Shown here: positions 1 to 5,485 of the stretch, one piece after another
Numbering within the stretch: position 1 is the first letter of the stretch
Layout: each line of letters begins with the position of its first letter
DNA from: Prolixibacteraceae bacterium
GTDB lineage: Bacteria; Bacteroidota; Bacteroidia; Bacteroidales; Prolixibacteraceae
Reading direction: 5' to 3'
Assembly: GCA_007116765.1 (NCBI GenBank)
Contig: SKHV01000259.1
Location: 1-7,540, forward strand
Length of the DNA stretch: 7,540 bases
Made by a program: the position numbers and the translations under genes
The notes under the pieces: generated by a model
Seen by the model: only the letters and a program-made list of their open reading frames with translations
What the model was told of the DNA's origin: nothing
The model's database searches: none

Positions 1-879
1 GCTGAATTGGCAACTTTTGCCGCATTGGTTTTGAATGAACGAGAAGATTTCAAGGCCAATTTAAGTGAAAACAAAAAGGAATTGATTGACATACTGAAGG
101 TTGGCACCTCGGCTGGAGGAGCAAAACCCAAAGCAATCATCGCCTACAACGAAAATACGAAGGAACTGCGTTCGGGTCAGGTAAAAGCACCCGTCGGGTT
201 CGGCTATTGGTTGCTAAAATTCGATGGTCTGGAAGCCGGAAAAATCAAGGAGAACCCCATCGGAATTGGCCGTATCGAATTTGCCTACTATCGAATGGCC
301 CTCGATTGTGGGATACACATGACCAAGAGCAAACTTTGGCACGAAGACAACCGATCGCACTTCATGACCAAACGCTTTGACCGCACCGATGCAGGGGAAA
401 AACTCCACACCCAAACCCTTTGCGCCATGGCACATTACGACAGGGACAAGCGCTATTCGTACGAGCAAGTTTTCGAGGTTATGCGCAAACTATATTTGTC
501 GTACCCCGAAATGGAACAAATGTATCGGCGCATGGTGTTTAACGTAATGACACGCAACCACGACGACCACACAAAGAACCATGCCTTTATGATGGACAAA
601 CAAGGTCACTGGTCATTAGCCCCGGCTTACGACTTATGCTATTCATATTCACCCTTGGGTACTTGGACTCGCCAACATCAACTTTCGTTAAATGGCAAAC
701 GTGATCATTTCTCAAACGACGATCTGTTGGCCATAGCCAAAAAAGCAGACATTCGCAATCCACAACAAATTATCGAGCAGATTTCAGAAGTCGTTTCGCG
801 ATGGAAACACTATGCCAATGAAGCCGATGTACCCAAAAGTTTTACACAGCAAATTTCAGAAAATCTGATTTTGTTTTAG
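1..879 (+). CDS. hipA: HipA-family toxin serine/threonine kinase, 5'-truncated by window edge
   Basis: The frame is open from base 1 and gives 292 residues (numbered here from base 1) up to TAG. It is the kinase body of a HipA-type toxin. Family members phosphorylate cytosolic targets such as aminoacyl-tRNA synthetases and are held in check by a HipB-like repressor. Visible landmarks are a glycine-rich ATP loop VGTSAGGAKPK (34-44), the WLLKFDG strand, HFMTKRFDR, the catalytic segment RNHDDHTKNH (185-194) and LAPAYDL (206-212). D188 and D211 lie 23 apart, the spacing I recall for catalytic D309 and metal-binding D332 of E. coli HipA. S37 falls, without gaps, where the autophosphorylated S150 of E. 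coli lies; that alignment is from memory. By this alignment about 110 N-terminal residues are missing. TTG at base 7 is not a credible start. No hipB is visible downstream, so the antitoxin should lie upstream. Confidence 0.9.
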   Translation, partial: AELATFAALVLNEREDFKANLSENKKELIDILKVGTSAGGAKPKAIIAYNENTKELRSGQVKAPVGFGYWLLKFDGLEAGKIKENPIGIGRIEFAYYRMALDCGIHMTKSKLWHEDNRSHFMTKRFDRTDAGEKLHTQTLCAMAHYDRDKRYSYEQVFEVMRKLYLSYPEMEQMYRRMVFNVMTRNHDDHTKNHAFMMDKQGHWSLAPAYDLCYSYSPLGTWTRQHQLSLNGKRDHFSNDDLLAIAKKADIRNPQQIIEQISEVVSRWKHYANEADVPKSFTQQISENLILF

Positions 880-881
880 AC

Positions 882-971
882 ATTACATGCCTGGCTCCTT
901 CCCGCAAACGTTTCGATATTGGAGATATGGAATCGTATAAGAAGGCAAACAAGCTGTTTCTACAACAATAA
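882..971 (+). pseudogene. 3' remnant of a sugar nucleotidyltransferase-like gene
   Basis: Just past the hipA stop, in another frame, a short open stretch ends in FDIGDMESYKKANKLFLQQ and TAA. FDIG followed by a short stretch and SY-K-AN resembles the C-terminal end of NTP-transferase-family sugar nucleotidyltransferases (GalU, HddC and small mannose-1-phosphate guanylyltransferase types). No start codon or nucleotide-binding N-terminus precedes it, because hipA coding sequence occupies that space. It therefore looks like the surviving tail of a gene whose front was lost. Repeat copy A begins about 10 bases after its stop. The identification rests on a short motif and could be chance. Confidence 0.4.
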
Positions 972-980
972 AAACGCCGG

Positions 981-1156
981 CTGGTGCGGTCCCGATGACT
1001 ATCGTGGATGCAATCCGCGCCTCTCAAACCATGGATTTGTAATCCATTAAATCTCGCTAACATTTGAATTCCTGCCTGTCGGTTTACCCGCCGTAGGAGG
1101 GTCTACCCGCCGTAGGAGGGCAAGCAGATGTAATTCAATGTTAAATTGGATATTGG
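981..1156. repeat. Structured interspersed repeat, copy A (176 bp, direct repeat of 2140-2315)
   Basis: This matches 2140-2315 with 6 mismatches and no gaps (170/176), and the last 104 bases are identical. The unit is a string of inverted repeats. The first is GGTGCGG (983-989) with CCGCGCC (1015-1021) enclosing CGAT-GACT-ATCG. The second is ATGGATT-TGT-AATCCAT (1031-1047). The third is a long compound palindrome, TAACATTTGAATT (1058-1070) with AATTCAATGTTA (1132-1143), enclosing CTGCCTG (1072-1078) with CAAGCAG (1121-1127). That in turn encloses two tandem 19-base units (1083-1101, 1102-1120), each a small CCCGCC-GTA-GGAGGG hairpin with one mispair. No protein is encoded. It may be a REP/RAYT-type or MITE-like element; this is inference, because no transposase lies in the window. 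Confidence 0.9.
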
Positions 1157-1168
1157 ATATTGGATATT
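1148..1168. repeat. Short tandem repeat, three copies of GGATATT
   Basis: Three perfect head-to-tail copies of the 7-mer GGATATT begin in the last bases of repeat copy A, and a degenerate further copy follows at about 1175-1181. The matching end of copy B has only one full unit and then diverges. The tail length therefore varies between copies, as expected from replication slippage. Confidence 0.85.
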
Positions 1169-1288
1169 GATTATTGGATATTTCCCAAATCTAACCCGAT
1201 TTGCATCTTACCGCTCACAGTCTCAATACTCCCCCCACCAGAAAATTGAAAAAACCTTTCTTAAACTGAGCCAGACATAAAAATTAGT

Positions 1289-1319
1289 TTTGAAATTCAA
1301 AATTTAATTTGTTATTTTG
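1289..1319 (+). promoter_or_regulatory. Candidate Bacteroidota-type promoter for higBA
   Basis: TTTG (1289-1292) is followed after 20 bases by TATTTTG (1313-1319). This is close to the Bacteroidota sigma-factor pattern of TTTG at -33 and TAnnTTTG at -7, with one T missing. Transcription would start near 1325, about 10 bases before the higB ATG. The region is very AT-rich, so a chance match is possible. Confidence 0.4.
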
Positions 1320-1327
1320 TAACAAAT
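1307..1327. promoter_or_regulatory. Palindromic operator candidate for HigA autorepression
   Basis: ATTTGTTA (1307-1314) and TAACAAAT (1320-1327) form a perfect 8-base inverted repeat around a 5-base spacer. It lies on the candidate -7 box and ends 7 bases before the higB start. HigA-type antitoxins repress their own operon by binding such palindromes with their helix-turn-helix domain. The location fits this role well; binding itself is inferred. Confidence 0.55.
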
Positions 1328-1334
1328 AATAAAC

Positions 1335-1628
1335 ATGAGAATTGTAACTTTTACAAAAATTAACGAATTTGTTAAAGAACATCCCGATTCAGAAACCGCA
1401 CTAAAAGAATGGTTTAAAAGAACAAAAAATGCAAAATGGACTTGTTTTGCAGATGTGAAAAACACTTTTAACACCGTGGATAATGTTGGAAACAACAGGT
1501 TTGTGTTTAATATTAGAGGTAATACATATCGCTTGGTTGCAATTATCATTTTTGCTTCGGCAAAAGTTTATATTCGGTTTATTGGAAGTCATGCCGAATA
1601 CGATAAAATTAACTGTTCAAAAATATAA
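1335..1628 (+). CDS. higB: Type II toxin HigB (mRNA interferase)
   Basis: The product has 97 residues, the usual size for the HigB family (RelE-like fold), whose members cleave mRNA, typically on the ribosome. The diagnostic C-terminal motif RFIGSHAEYDKI is at residues 81-92, and the core strand pattern NRFVFNIRGNTYRLV is at 54-68. The protein is basic and has no signal peptide or membrane segment. The ATG at 1335 follows an AT-rich leader without a clear Shine-Dalgarno sequence, as is common in this phylum. The toxin gene precedes the antitoxin gene, the reversed order that defines the hig type, and only 4 bases separate them. Transcription is probably controlled by HigA through the palindrome just upstream. 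The gene appears intact, and the whole pair lies between two copies of a structured repeat. Confidence 0.92.
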   Translation: MRIVTFTKINEFVKEHPDSETALKEWFKRTKNAKWTCFADVKNTFNTVDNVGNNRFVFNIRGNTYRLVAIIIFASAKVYIRFIGSHAEYDKINCSKI

Positions 1629-1632
1629 TAGT

Positions 1633-1998
1633 ATGGGAGCAATTAAAAACGAAATACAATACAACGCAACGAGTAAACGCATAGAGGAACTTTTGGCAAT
1701 AGTTGGAAATGATACACCAACTGATAATAAAGACTTTATAGAATTGGACTTACTATCTGATTTGCTTGCTGATTATGAAGAAGCTTACCTGCCAATTGAA
1801 TCTCCTACCTTGGTTGAAGTTATTAAATTACGAATGTTTGAAATGGGATTAACTCAGGCAAAACTATCAAAGCTTTTAGGAGTTAGCCCGTCAAGAGTTA
1901 GTGAATACCTTAATGGCAAAAGTGAACCTACTTTACAAGTAGCACGAACCATTAGTCAAAAATTAAATATTGATGCGAATTTAGTTCTTGGGATATAG
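1633..1998 (+). CDS. higA: Antitoxin HigA, XRE-family helix-turn-helix repressor
   Basis: I chose the ATG at 1633, four bases after the higB stop, giving 121 residues. The frame stays open upstream to 1483, but that part overlaps higB and reads as no known domain. Residues 1-58 are acidic and probably wrap the toxin. Residues 62-119 form an XRE/Cro-type DNA-binding domain, with LTQAKLSKLLGVSPSRVSEY (73-92) as helix-turn-helix and GKSEPTLQVARTISQKLNI after it. HigA antitoxins neutralise HigB by direct binding and repress the shared promoter. The tight spacing suggests translational coupling. No U-rich terminator is seen right after the stop; the hairpin at 2012-2044 lacks a T run. Confidence 0.92.
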   Translation: MGAIKNEIQYNATSKRIEELLAIVGNDTPTDNKDFIELDLLSDLLADYEEAYLPIESPTLVEVIKLRMFEMGLTQAKLSKLLGVSPSRVSEYLNGKSEPTLQVARTISQKLNIDANLVLGI

Positions 1999-2011
1999 CT
2001 TTTTTCCTCCC

Positions 2012-2044
2012 GGCCTAATCACGCACAGCGTGAAACAATTAGCC
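2012..2044. other. Stem-loop between higA and the manC fragment
   Basis: TCACGC-ACA-GCGTGA (2019-2033) is a perfect 6-base hairpin, and CTAAT (2015-2019) can pair with ATTAG (2038-2042) around it, with GG/CC beyond a single bulge. No T run follows, so it is a poor intrinsic terminator. It might be left from the leader of the broken manC gene. Confidence 0.5.
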
Positions 2045-2059
2045 ATATAAAACCAATTT

Positions 2060-2137
2060 ATGCACAACAACCACCTAATCATCATGGCAGGGGGCGTAGG
2101 AAGCCGCTTTTGGCCCATGAGCACCGCACAAAAACCC
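2060..2137 (+). pseudogene. manC: 5' fragment of mannose-1-phosphate guanylyltransferase gene
   Basis: From the ATG at 2060 the translation runs MHNNHLII and then MAGGVGSRFWPMS. This is the N-terminal nucleotide-binding signature (GGxGxRxxPxS) of GDP-mannose pyrophosphorylases, which make GDP-mannose from mannose-1-phosphate and GTP. After STAQKP the family would continue with KQF, but here the frame runs into repeat copy B and stops at 2207-2209, giving a 49-codon hybrid. Only about 26 of some 350 residues remain, so it cannot be an active enzyme. The rest of the gene is nowhere in the window. The in-frame ATG and intact first codons suggest recent loss. Confidence 0.75.
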
Positions 2138-2139
2138 CG

Positions 2140-2315
2140 CTGGTGCGGTCCCGATGACTATCGTGGATGTTATCCGCACCTTTCAAACTATGGATTTGTA
2201 ATCCATTAAACCTCGCTAACATTTGAATTCCTGCCTGTCGGTTTACCCGCCGTAGGAGGGTCTACCCGCCGTAGGAGGGCAAGCAGATGTAATTCAATGT
2301 TAAATTGGATATTGG
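2140..2315. repeat. Structured interspersed repeat, copy B (176 bp, direct repeat of 981-1156)
   Basis: It has the same architecture and orientation as copy A. Hairpin 1 pairs GGTGCGG (2142-2148) with CCGCACC (2174-2180), here perfectly, around CGAT-GACT-ATCG (2152-2163). Hairpin 2 is ATGGATT-TGT-AATCCAT (2190-2206). The compound palindrome spans 2217-2302 and contains two tandem 19-base hairpin units (2242-2260, 2261-2279). It abuts the manC fragment: ACCGCAC (2123-2129) from the manC side can also pair with GTGCGGT (2143-2149) inside the repeat. The two copies delimit a period of 1159 bp that contains higBA. Confidence 0.9.
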
Positions 2316-2386
2316 TTATTTAATATTGTACCCTTTTCGGCCGAAAAAAAATACAAACTTTTATCATCACCTTACCGCGGCCGATT

Positions 2387-2423
2387 TAAAATGCTGGCGC
2401 ATTTTACCGGGGGCTTCACCCCC
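2387..2423. other. Two adjacent perfect hairpins in gene-free DNA
   Basis: TAAAATGC-TGGC-GCATTTTA (2387-2406) is followed two bases later by GGGGG-CTTCA-CCCCC (2409-2423). Together with the palindrome TTTTCGGCCGAAAA (2334-2347) and the terminator at 2439 they make a compact structured segment in the 423-base gene-free stretch 2316-2738. No reading frame of note is present. A small RNA or an interspersed element is possible. Confidence 0.5.
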
Positions 2424-2438
2424 TCCTACCAATATGTC

Positions 2439-2470
2439 GCCGTCCGCGAAAGCTTTCGGGACGGCTTTTT
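2439..2470 (+). terminator. Strong intrinsic terminator, forward strand
   Basis: GCCGTCC (2439-2445) pairs perfectly with GGACGGC (2459-2465). The inner palindrome CGAAAGCTTTCG (2447-2458) extends the stem past one bulged G, and TTTTT follows at 2466-2470. It would end forward transcripts coming from the repeat B side or from higBA read-through. No gene lies immediately before it. Confidence 0.8.
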
Positions 2471-2529
2471 GTTAACGTAAACCAATAAATACGCATAAAC
2501 ACAAAACATACACTCAGTACCCATCTACC

Positions 2530-2613
2530 TGGGGAGCTCTAACGTATATAAAAGTAACTTAAAAAAGCCTGAAATCATTAAATTTCAGTCTTTTTATGTT
2601 TTTACGCTCCCCA
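2530..2613. repeat. 84-bp nested inverted repeat enclosing a terminator
   Basis: TGGGGAGC (2530-2537) and GCTCCCCA (2606-2613) are perfect 8-base inverted ends. They enclose AT-rich DNA with the hairpin at 2561-2595 in the middle. GC-rich ends around an AT-rich core could be a tiny MITE-like element or simply a long terminator stem. I see no clear target-site duplication next to the ends. Confidence 0.55.
2561..2595. terminator. Bidirectional intrinsic terminator, probably ending selO
   Basis: CTGAAAT (2569-2575) pairs with ATTTCAG (2582-2588) around a 6-base loop. After one mispair, AAAAAG (2562-2567) pairs with CTTTTT (2590-2595). The A run on one side and T run on the other let it work in both directions. 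On the minus strand it lies about 145 bases past the selO stop. Confidence 0.7.
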
Positions 2614-2650
2614 AAATATTTGATATATCTCAATATAAAAGGTGTCAAAA

Positions 2651-2688
2651 TCGAGACTTTTTTTTGAAAATATAAAAATAGGTCTCGA
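2651..2688. repeat. Inverted repeat TCGAGAC / GTCTCGA with A/T-rich loop
   Basis: TCGAGAC (2651-2657) and GTCTCGA (2682-2688) are perfect 7-base inverted repeats. The left arm is followed by a T run and the right arm is preceded by A-rich DNA, so the stem may extend inward. It lies about 50 bases downstream of selO on the minus strand and could stabilise or help end that transcript. Confidence 0.5.
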
Positions 2689-2738
2689 CAAGCATTTCAA
2701 CGTATGAAGTTTTATATGTTCATGTCTAAAAAAAATTT

Positions 2739-4190
2739 TTAAGTTCCACAAAATGTTTGATAACTCATTTCAAAATCCGTGTTTGAAGGTTTCATAAAAT
2801 CCCTTAAATTATTTTGGTATTGGTAGGGTTGTGATAAAACACCTAAAAGTTTTTCAAATAAAGATAAATTTCCGTTAACCGCCTCGTCAAGTGCCTGCTC
2901 AACTATGTGATTTCTTGGAATAAATACCGGGTTATGCGTTTTCATTAATTGTTTTGCTTGTTGCATGCCGCATGAATTATTAATCGCATCTTTCCACTTC
3001 AATAACCAAGGTTTAAAATCGGATCTATTTATTGGGCTATCCTCCATACTTAGCTCTTGTGATAAAGCCCAAAATGTATTGGTATAGTCCATTTTCAGCT
3101 TTTCCATTAAATCGAACAGCTCGTCTACCAATAAGTATAGTTCGGGTTTGTTGCTTACGAAACCTAATTTGTTGAGCATTATGCCATAATACTTTTCATT
3201 CCAAATTTCATTAAATCCATCAATTGCAGTTTGTGCAAGATGCAAGGATTTTTCTTTGTCGGGGTGTATGATTGGCAGTAAGGCTTCTGCAAATTTCGCA
3301 ATATTCCATTTTATAATATTGGGTTGATTTCCAAAAGCGTATCTTCCATTGATGTCAATAGAACTAAAAACCGTATCAGGATGATAGGCATTCATAAAGG
3401 CACAAGGTCCATAATCAAAAGTTTCACCACTTATTGAAGTATTGTCTGTATTCATTACCCCATGAATAAAACCAACACGCATCCAGTTGGCCACTAATTC
3501 AATCTGATTTGCAATTACTTTGTGGAGTAAGCCAATAACAGGGTTTTCATCTTCCTCAATATCAGGATACAATCTTTTAATGGTGTATGCAGTAAGTGCC
3601 TTCAAATCATCGGAAGATCCGAAATGAGCTGCATATTCAAATGTACCGACTCTTATATGACTTTTCATAACTCTTACAAGTACCGCGCCTTCGTGAATAA
3701 CTTCACGATATACGGGTTGGCCTGTTTTTATCACGGCAAGGCTTCTTGATGAAGGTATGTTTAAATGGTGCATAGCCTCGCTTATCAGGTACTCTCTGAG
3801 CATAGCTTTCAATGTTGCTAGCCCATCACCACCTCTTGAGTAGATTGTTTTTCCACTACCTTTAAGTTGAATATCAAATCGTTTTTTGTTTTCAGTAATG
3901 TGCTCACCCATGATGATGGCTCTTCCGTCTCCTAATTTGGTAAAATGACCAAACTGATGTCCTGCGTAAGCTTGAGCAAATGATTTTGTGTTTTTATTCC
4001 ATCCCTCATCAAAAAACAATGTAAGTAAATCGTCAGGTTTTTTACTTGAAACGTTCAATTCATCACACAGTTTTTCATTCGATAGAAATATTTCAGCATG
4101 AGTAAAAGAGCTTGGCTTTACTATACTATAAAACTTATTGGGAAGCGATAAATAAGAATCATCAAAATTAAATAGATTGCTTGTGTGCAT
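2739..4190 (-). CDS. selO: SelO (YdiU) family protein adenylyltransferase
   Basis: The 483 residues match the usual bacterial SelO length (E. coli YdiU is about 478). These pseudokinase-fold enzymes bind ATP in inverted orientation and move AMP onto Ser/Thr/Tyr of target proteins, a role tied to oxidative stress. Visible motifs are YAGHQFGHFTKLGDGRA (75-91), QLKGSGKTIYSRGGDG (108-123, with K110 for the nucleotide), VRVMKSHIRVGTFEYAA (172-188), HGVMNTDN (243-250, with D249 as likely catalytic base) and DYGPCAF (259-265, with D259 as metal ligand). The end is FCGT, with C481 third from last, the position of the redox cysteine in E. coli and of selenocysteine in animal SelO. C263 beside the metal ligand could be its disulfide partner. 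There is no signal peptide. It follows menF on the same strand after 189 bases; I see no convincing promoter. Confidence 0.95.
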   Translation of the reverse strand: MHTSNLFNFDDSYLSLPNKFYSIVKPSSFTHAEIFLSNEKLCDELNVSSKKPDDLLTLFFDEGWNKNTKSFAQAYAGHQFGHFTKLGDGRAIIMGEHITENKKRFDIQLKGSGKTIYSRGGDGLATLKAMLREYLISEAMHHLNIPSSRSLAVIKTGQPVYREVIHEGAVLVRVMKSHIRVGTFEYAAHFGSSDDLKALTAYTIKRLYPDIEEDENPVIGLLHKVIANQIELVANWMRVGFIHGVMNTDNTSISGETFDYGPCAFMNAYHPDTVFSSIDINGRYAFGNQPNIIKWNIAKFAEALLPIIHPDKEKSLHLAQTAIDGFNEIWNEKYYGIMLNKLGFVSNKPELYLLVDELFDLMEKLKMDYTNTFWALSQELSMEDSPINRSDFKPWLLKWKDAINNSCGMQQAKQLMKTHNPVFIPRNHIVEQALDEAVNGNLSLFEKLLGVLSQPYQYQNNLRDFMKPSNTDFEMSYQTFCGT

Positions 4191-4379
4191 CTTGTTGCTT
4201 TTTATTTGTTGATAAAGTGTGCTTTGTCGTTCCCTACAATGCCCGATATTGTGTGCAATTTATTATTTTGTTTTGCAATTCCCAATACAAAGGAGGTAGA
4301 ATTCGAGACATGTAACAAGCCTGTTTGTCACTTATTGTGAAACCTTTATTGCACTTAGAAAAATTCAGTAACTATGCTT

Positions 4380-5477
4380 CTACATTTTATGGATAACCGA
4401 CAATAAAGTATCGGCTTTCAATTCGGTTTCGTCCCACTCGTCGGCGGGGTTCGAATCGGGGGTTATACCGGCACCAACGTACAATACAAGCCTGTCGGGT
4501 AAAACCTGCATACAACGCAGGTTTACATACAAAAGCAAACGTTCGTCGATATTCACCGGTCCTAAAAATCCCGAGTAGTATTTCCGGTTGTGTTTTTCGG
4601 TTTTCAGAATAAAATCCATAGCCGGCTGTTTGGGTAATCCACACACTGCAGAGGTAGGATGTAATTCCATTACAAGTTGTCCGGTTAAACTGCCAATACG
4701 ATTGTATTTCAGCGAAAAATCGGTCCGCAAATGCACTAAGTTGCCCGCCTTTTTGGTGTATGGCCCCACTTTCTGATACTTTAGTACATCGAACTTATCC
4801 AATATCTTTTCGATATAACATGTAACCAATTGCTGCTCTATGCGCTCTTTCCTGCTCCAGTTATTCAGGTTCAGGTTATCGGCGCTAAACTGGCGAGTAC
4901 CGGCCAAAGAAACCGTTTCGAGTTCGTTTTTATTGGTACATAAAAGCGGCTCGGGAGTTGCCCCTATCCATAATTGCTCTTGTATGTTGAAAATATAGAT
5001 GAACGCATTGGGATACGACGAAATAAGTATCTGGAATATTTGGGTGAGCTTCGACCTGTAATTTCGTTCAAGTACTTTGATGCGCGAAAGCACCGCTTTT
5101 TCAAATTGTTGTTCTTCAATGGCATGTTGAATGCTTTCCACTTGCCGGGTAAAATCAAGTTTGCTTACCACGCCATTGTCGAAAAATGCTTCTGAAAGAG
5201 GGGTTTCGGGCAATTCAAGTAAATCGTTAAAGTCGATATAATCGGTACTAATGTAGTTTAAATGGGGCTCAATGATGTAACTGTTATTTTGCTCACACTC
5301 TTTAAAAGGCGAAACAACAAAACCACGCAGTTCAGATAATTGCGAGGCGACATCAATTTTTCTAAGGGTGTTGTTTTTTTGCACAATAAGCCTCACCGCA
5401 TCGGAGTGCGGTAAGCGATAGGCCGCAAAAATCAAATTGCGATCAATGCAATACTGAACTGCTTCTAAAAATCTCAT
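4380..5477 (-). CDS. menF: Isochorismate synthase (chorismate-binding enzyme), menaquinone pathway
   Basis: The 365-residue product belongs to the MenF/EntC/DhbC family, which converts chorismate to isochorismate, the first committed step to menaquinone. The N-terminal 110 residues are variable, as is usual. The chorismate-binding domain follows: EKAVLSR (126-132, whose lysine is the family's general base), IGATPEP (171-177), LAGTR (191-195), the signature LHPTSAVCGLPK (272-283), E294 with the nearby RKYYSG, VGAGI (334-338) and EWDETELK (347-354). All hallmark motifs are present, so it should be active. The protein is cytosolic. An EntC-type siderophore role is formally possible, but the neighbouring menI argues for menaquinone. 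It starts 8 bases after the menI stop, which supports co-transcription. menD, often next in this operon in the phylum, is absent; selO follows instead. Confidence 0.92.
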   Translation of the reverse strand: MRFLEAVQYCIDRNLIFAAYRLPHSDAVRLIVQKNNTLRKIDVASQLSELRGFVVSPFKECEQNNSYIIEPHLNYISTDYIDFNDLLELPETPLSEAFFDNGVVSKLDFTRQVESIQHAIEEQQFEKAVLSRIKVLERNYRSKLTQIFQILISSYPNAFIYIFNIQEQLWIGATPEPLLCTNKNELETVSLAGTRQFSADNLNLNNWSRKERIEQQLVTCYIEKILDKFDVLKYQKVGPYTKKAGNLVHLRTDFSLKYNRIGSLTGQLVMELHPTSAVCGLPKQPAMDFILKTEKHNRKYYSGFLGPVNIDERLLLYVNLRCMQVLPDRLVLYVGAGITPDSNPADEWDETELKADTLLSVIHKM

Positions 5478-5485
5478 TTACCGTG

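Noticed and set aside
842..1063. Minus-strand open frame of 73 codons
   Set aside because: It crosses the hipA end, the nucleotidyltransferase remnant and the repeat, and matches no family pattern.
981..1156. Possible tRNA or CRISPR-like unit because of the repeated hairpins
   Set aside because: No cloverleaf with T-loop or CCA end fits, and only two copies 1159 bp apart exist with no spacer array.
1157..1288. Search for a gene remnant between repeat copy A and higBA
   Set aside because: No frame on either strand gives a recognisable motif; only the GGATATT tail and AT-rich leader are seen.
1483..1632. Upstream extension of the higA frame adding 50 residues
   Set aside because: It lies inside higB in another frame, has no domain character, and ATG 1633 gives a normal-length HigA directly after the higB stop.
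4289..4314. AAGGAGG followed 13 bases later by ATG TAA on the plus strand
   Set aside because: A start codon followed at once by a stop encodes nothing, spacing is long, and Shine-Dalgarno sequences are little used in this phylum. Probably chance.
4323..4343. Hairpin between menF and selO
   Set aside because: The stem is short with a two-base bulge and no T run follows on either strand, so I do not call a terminator.
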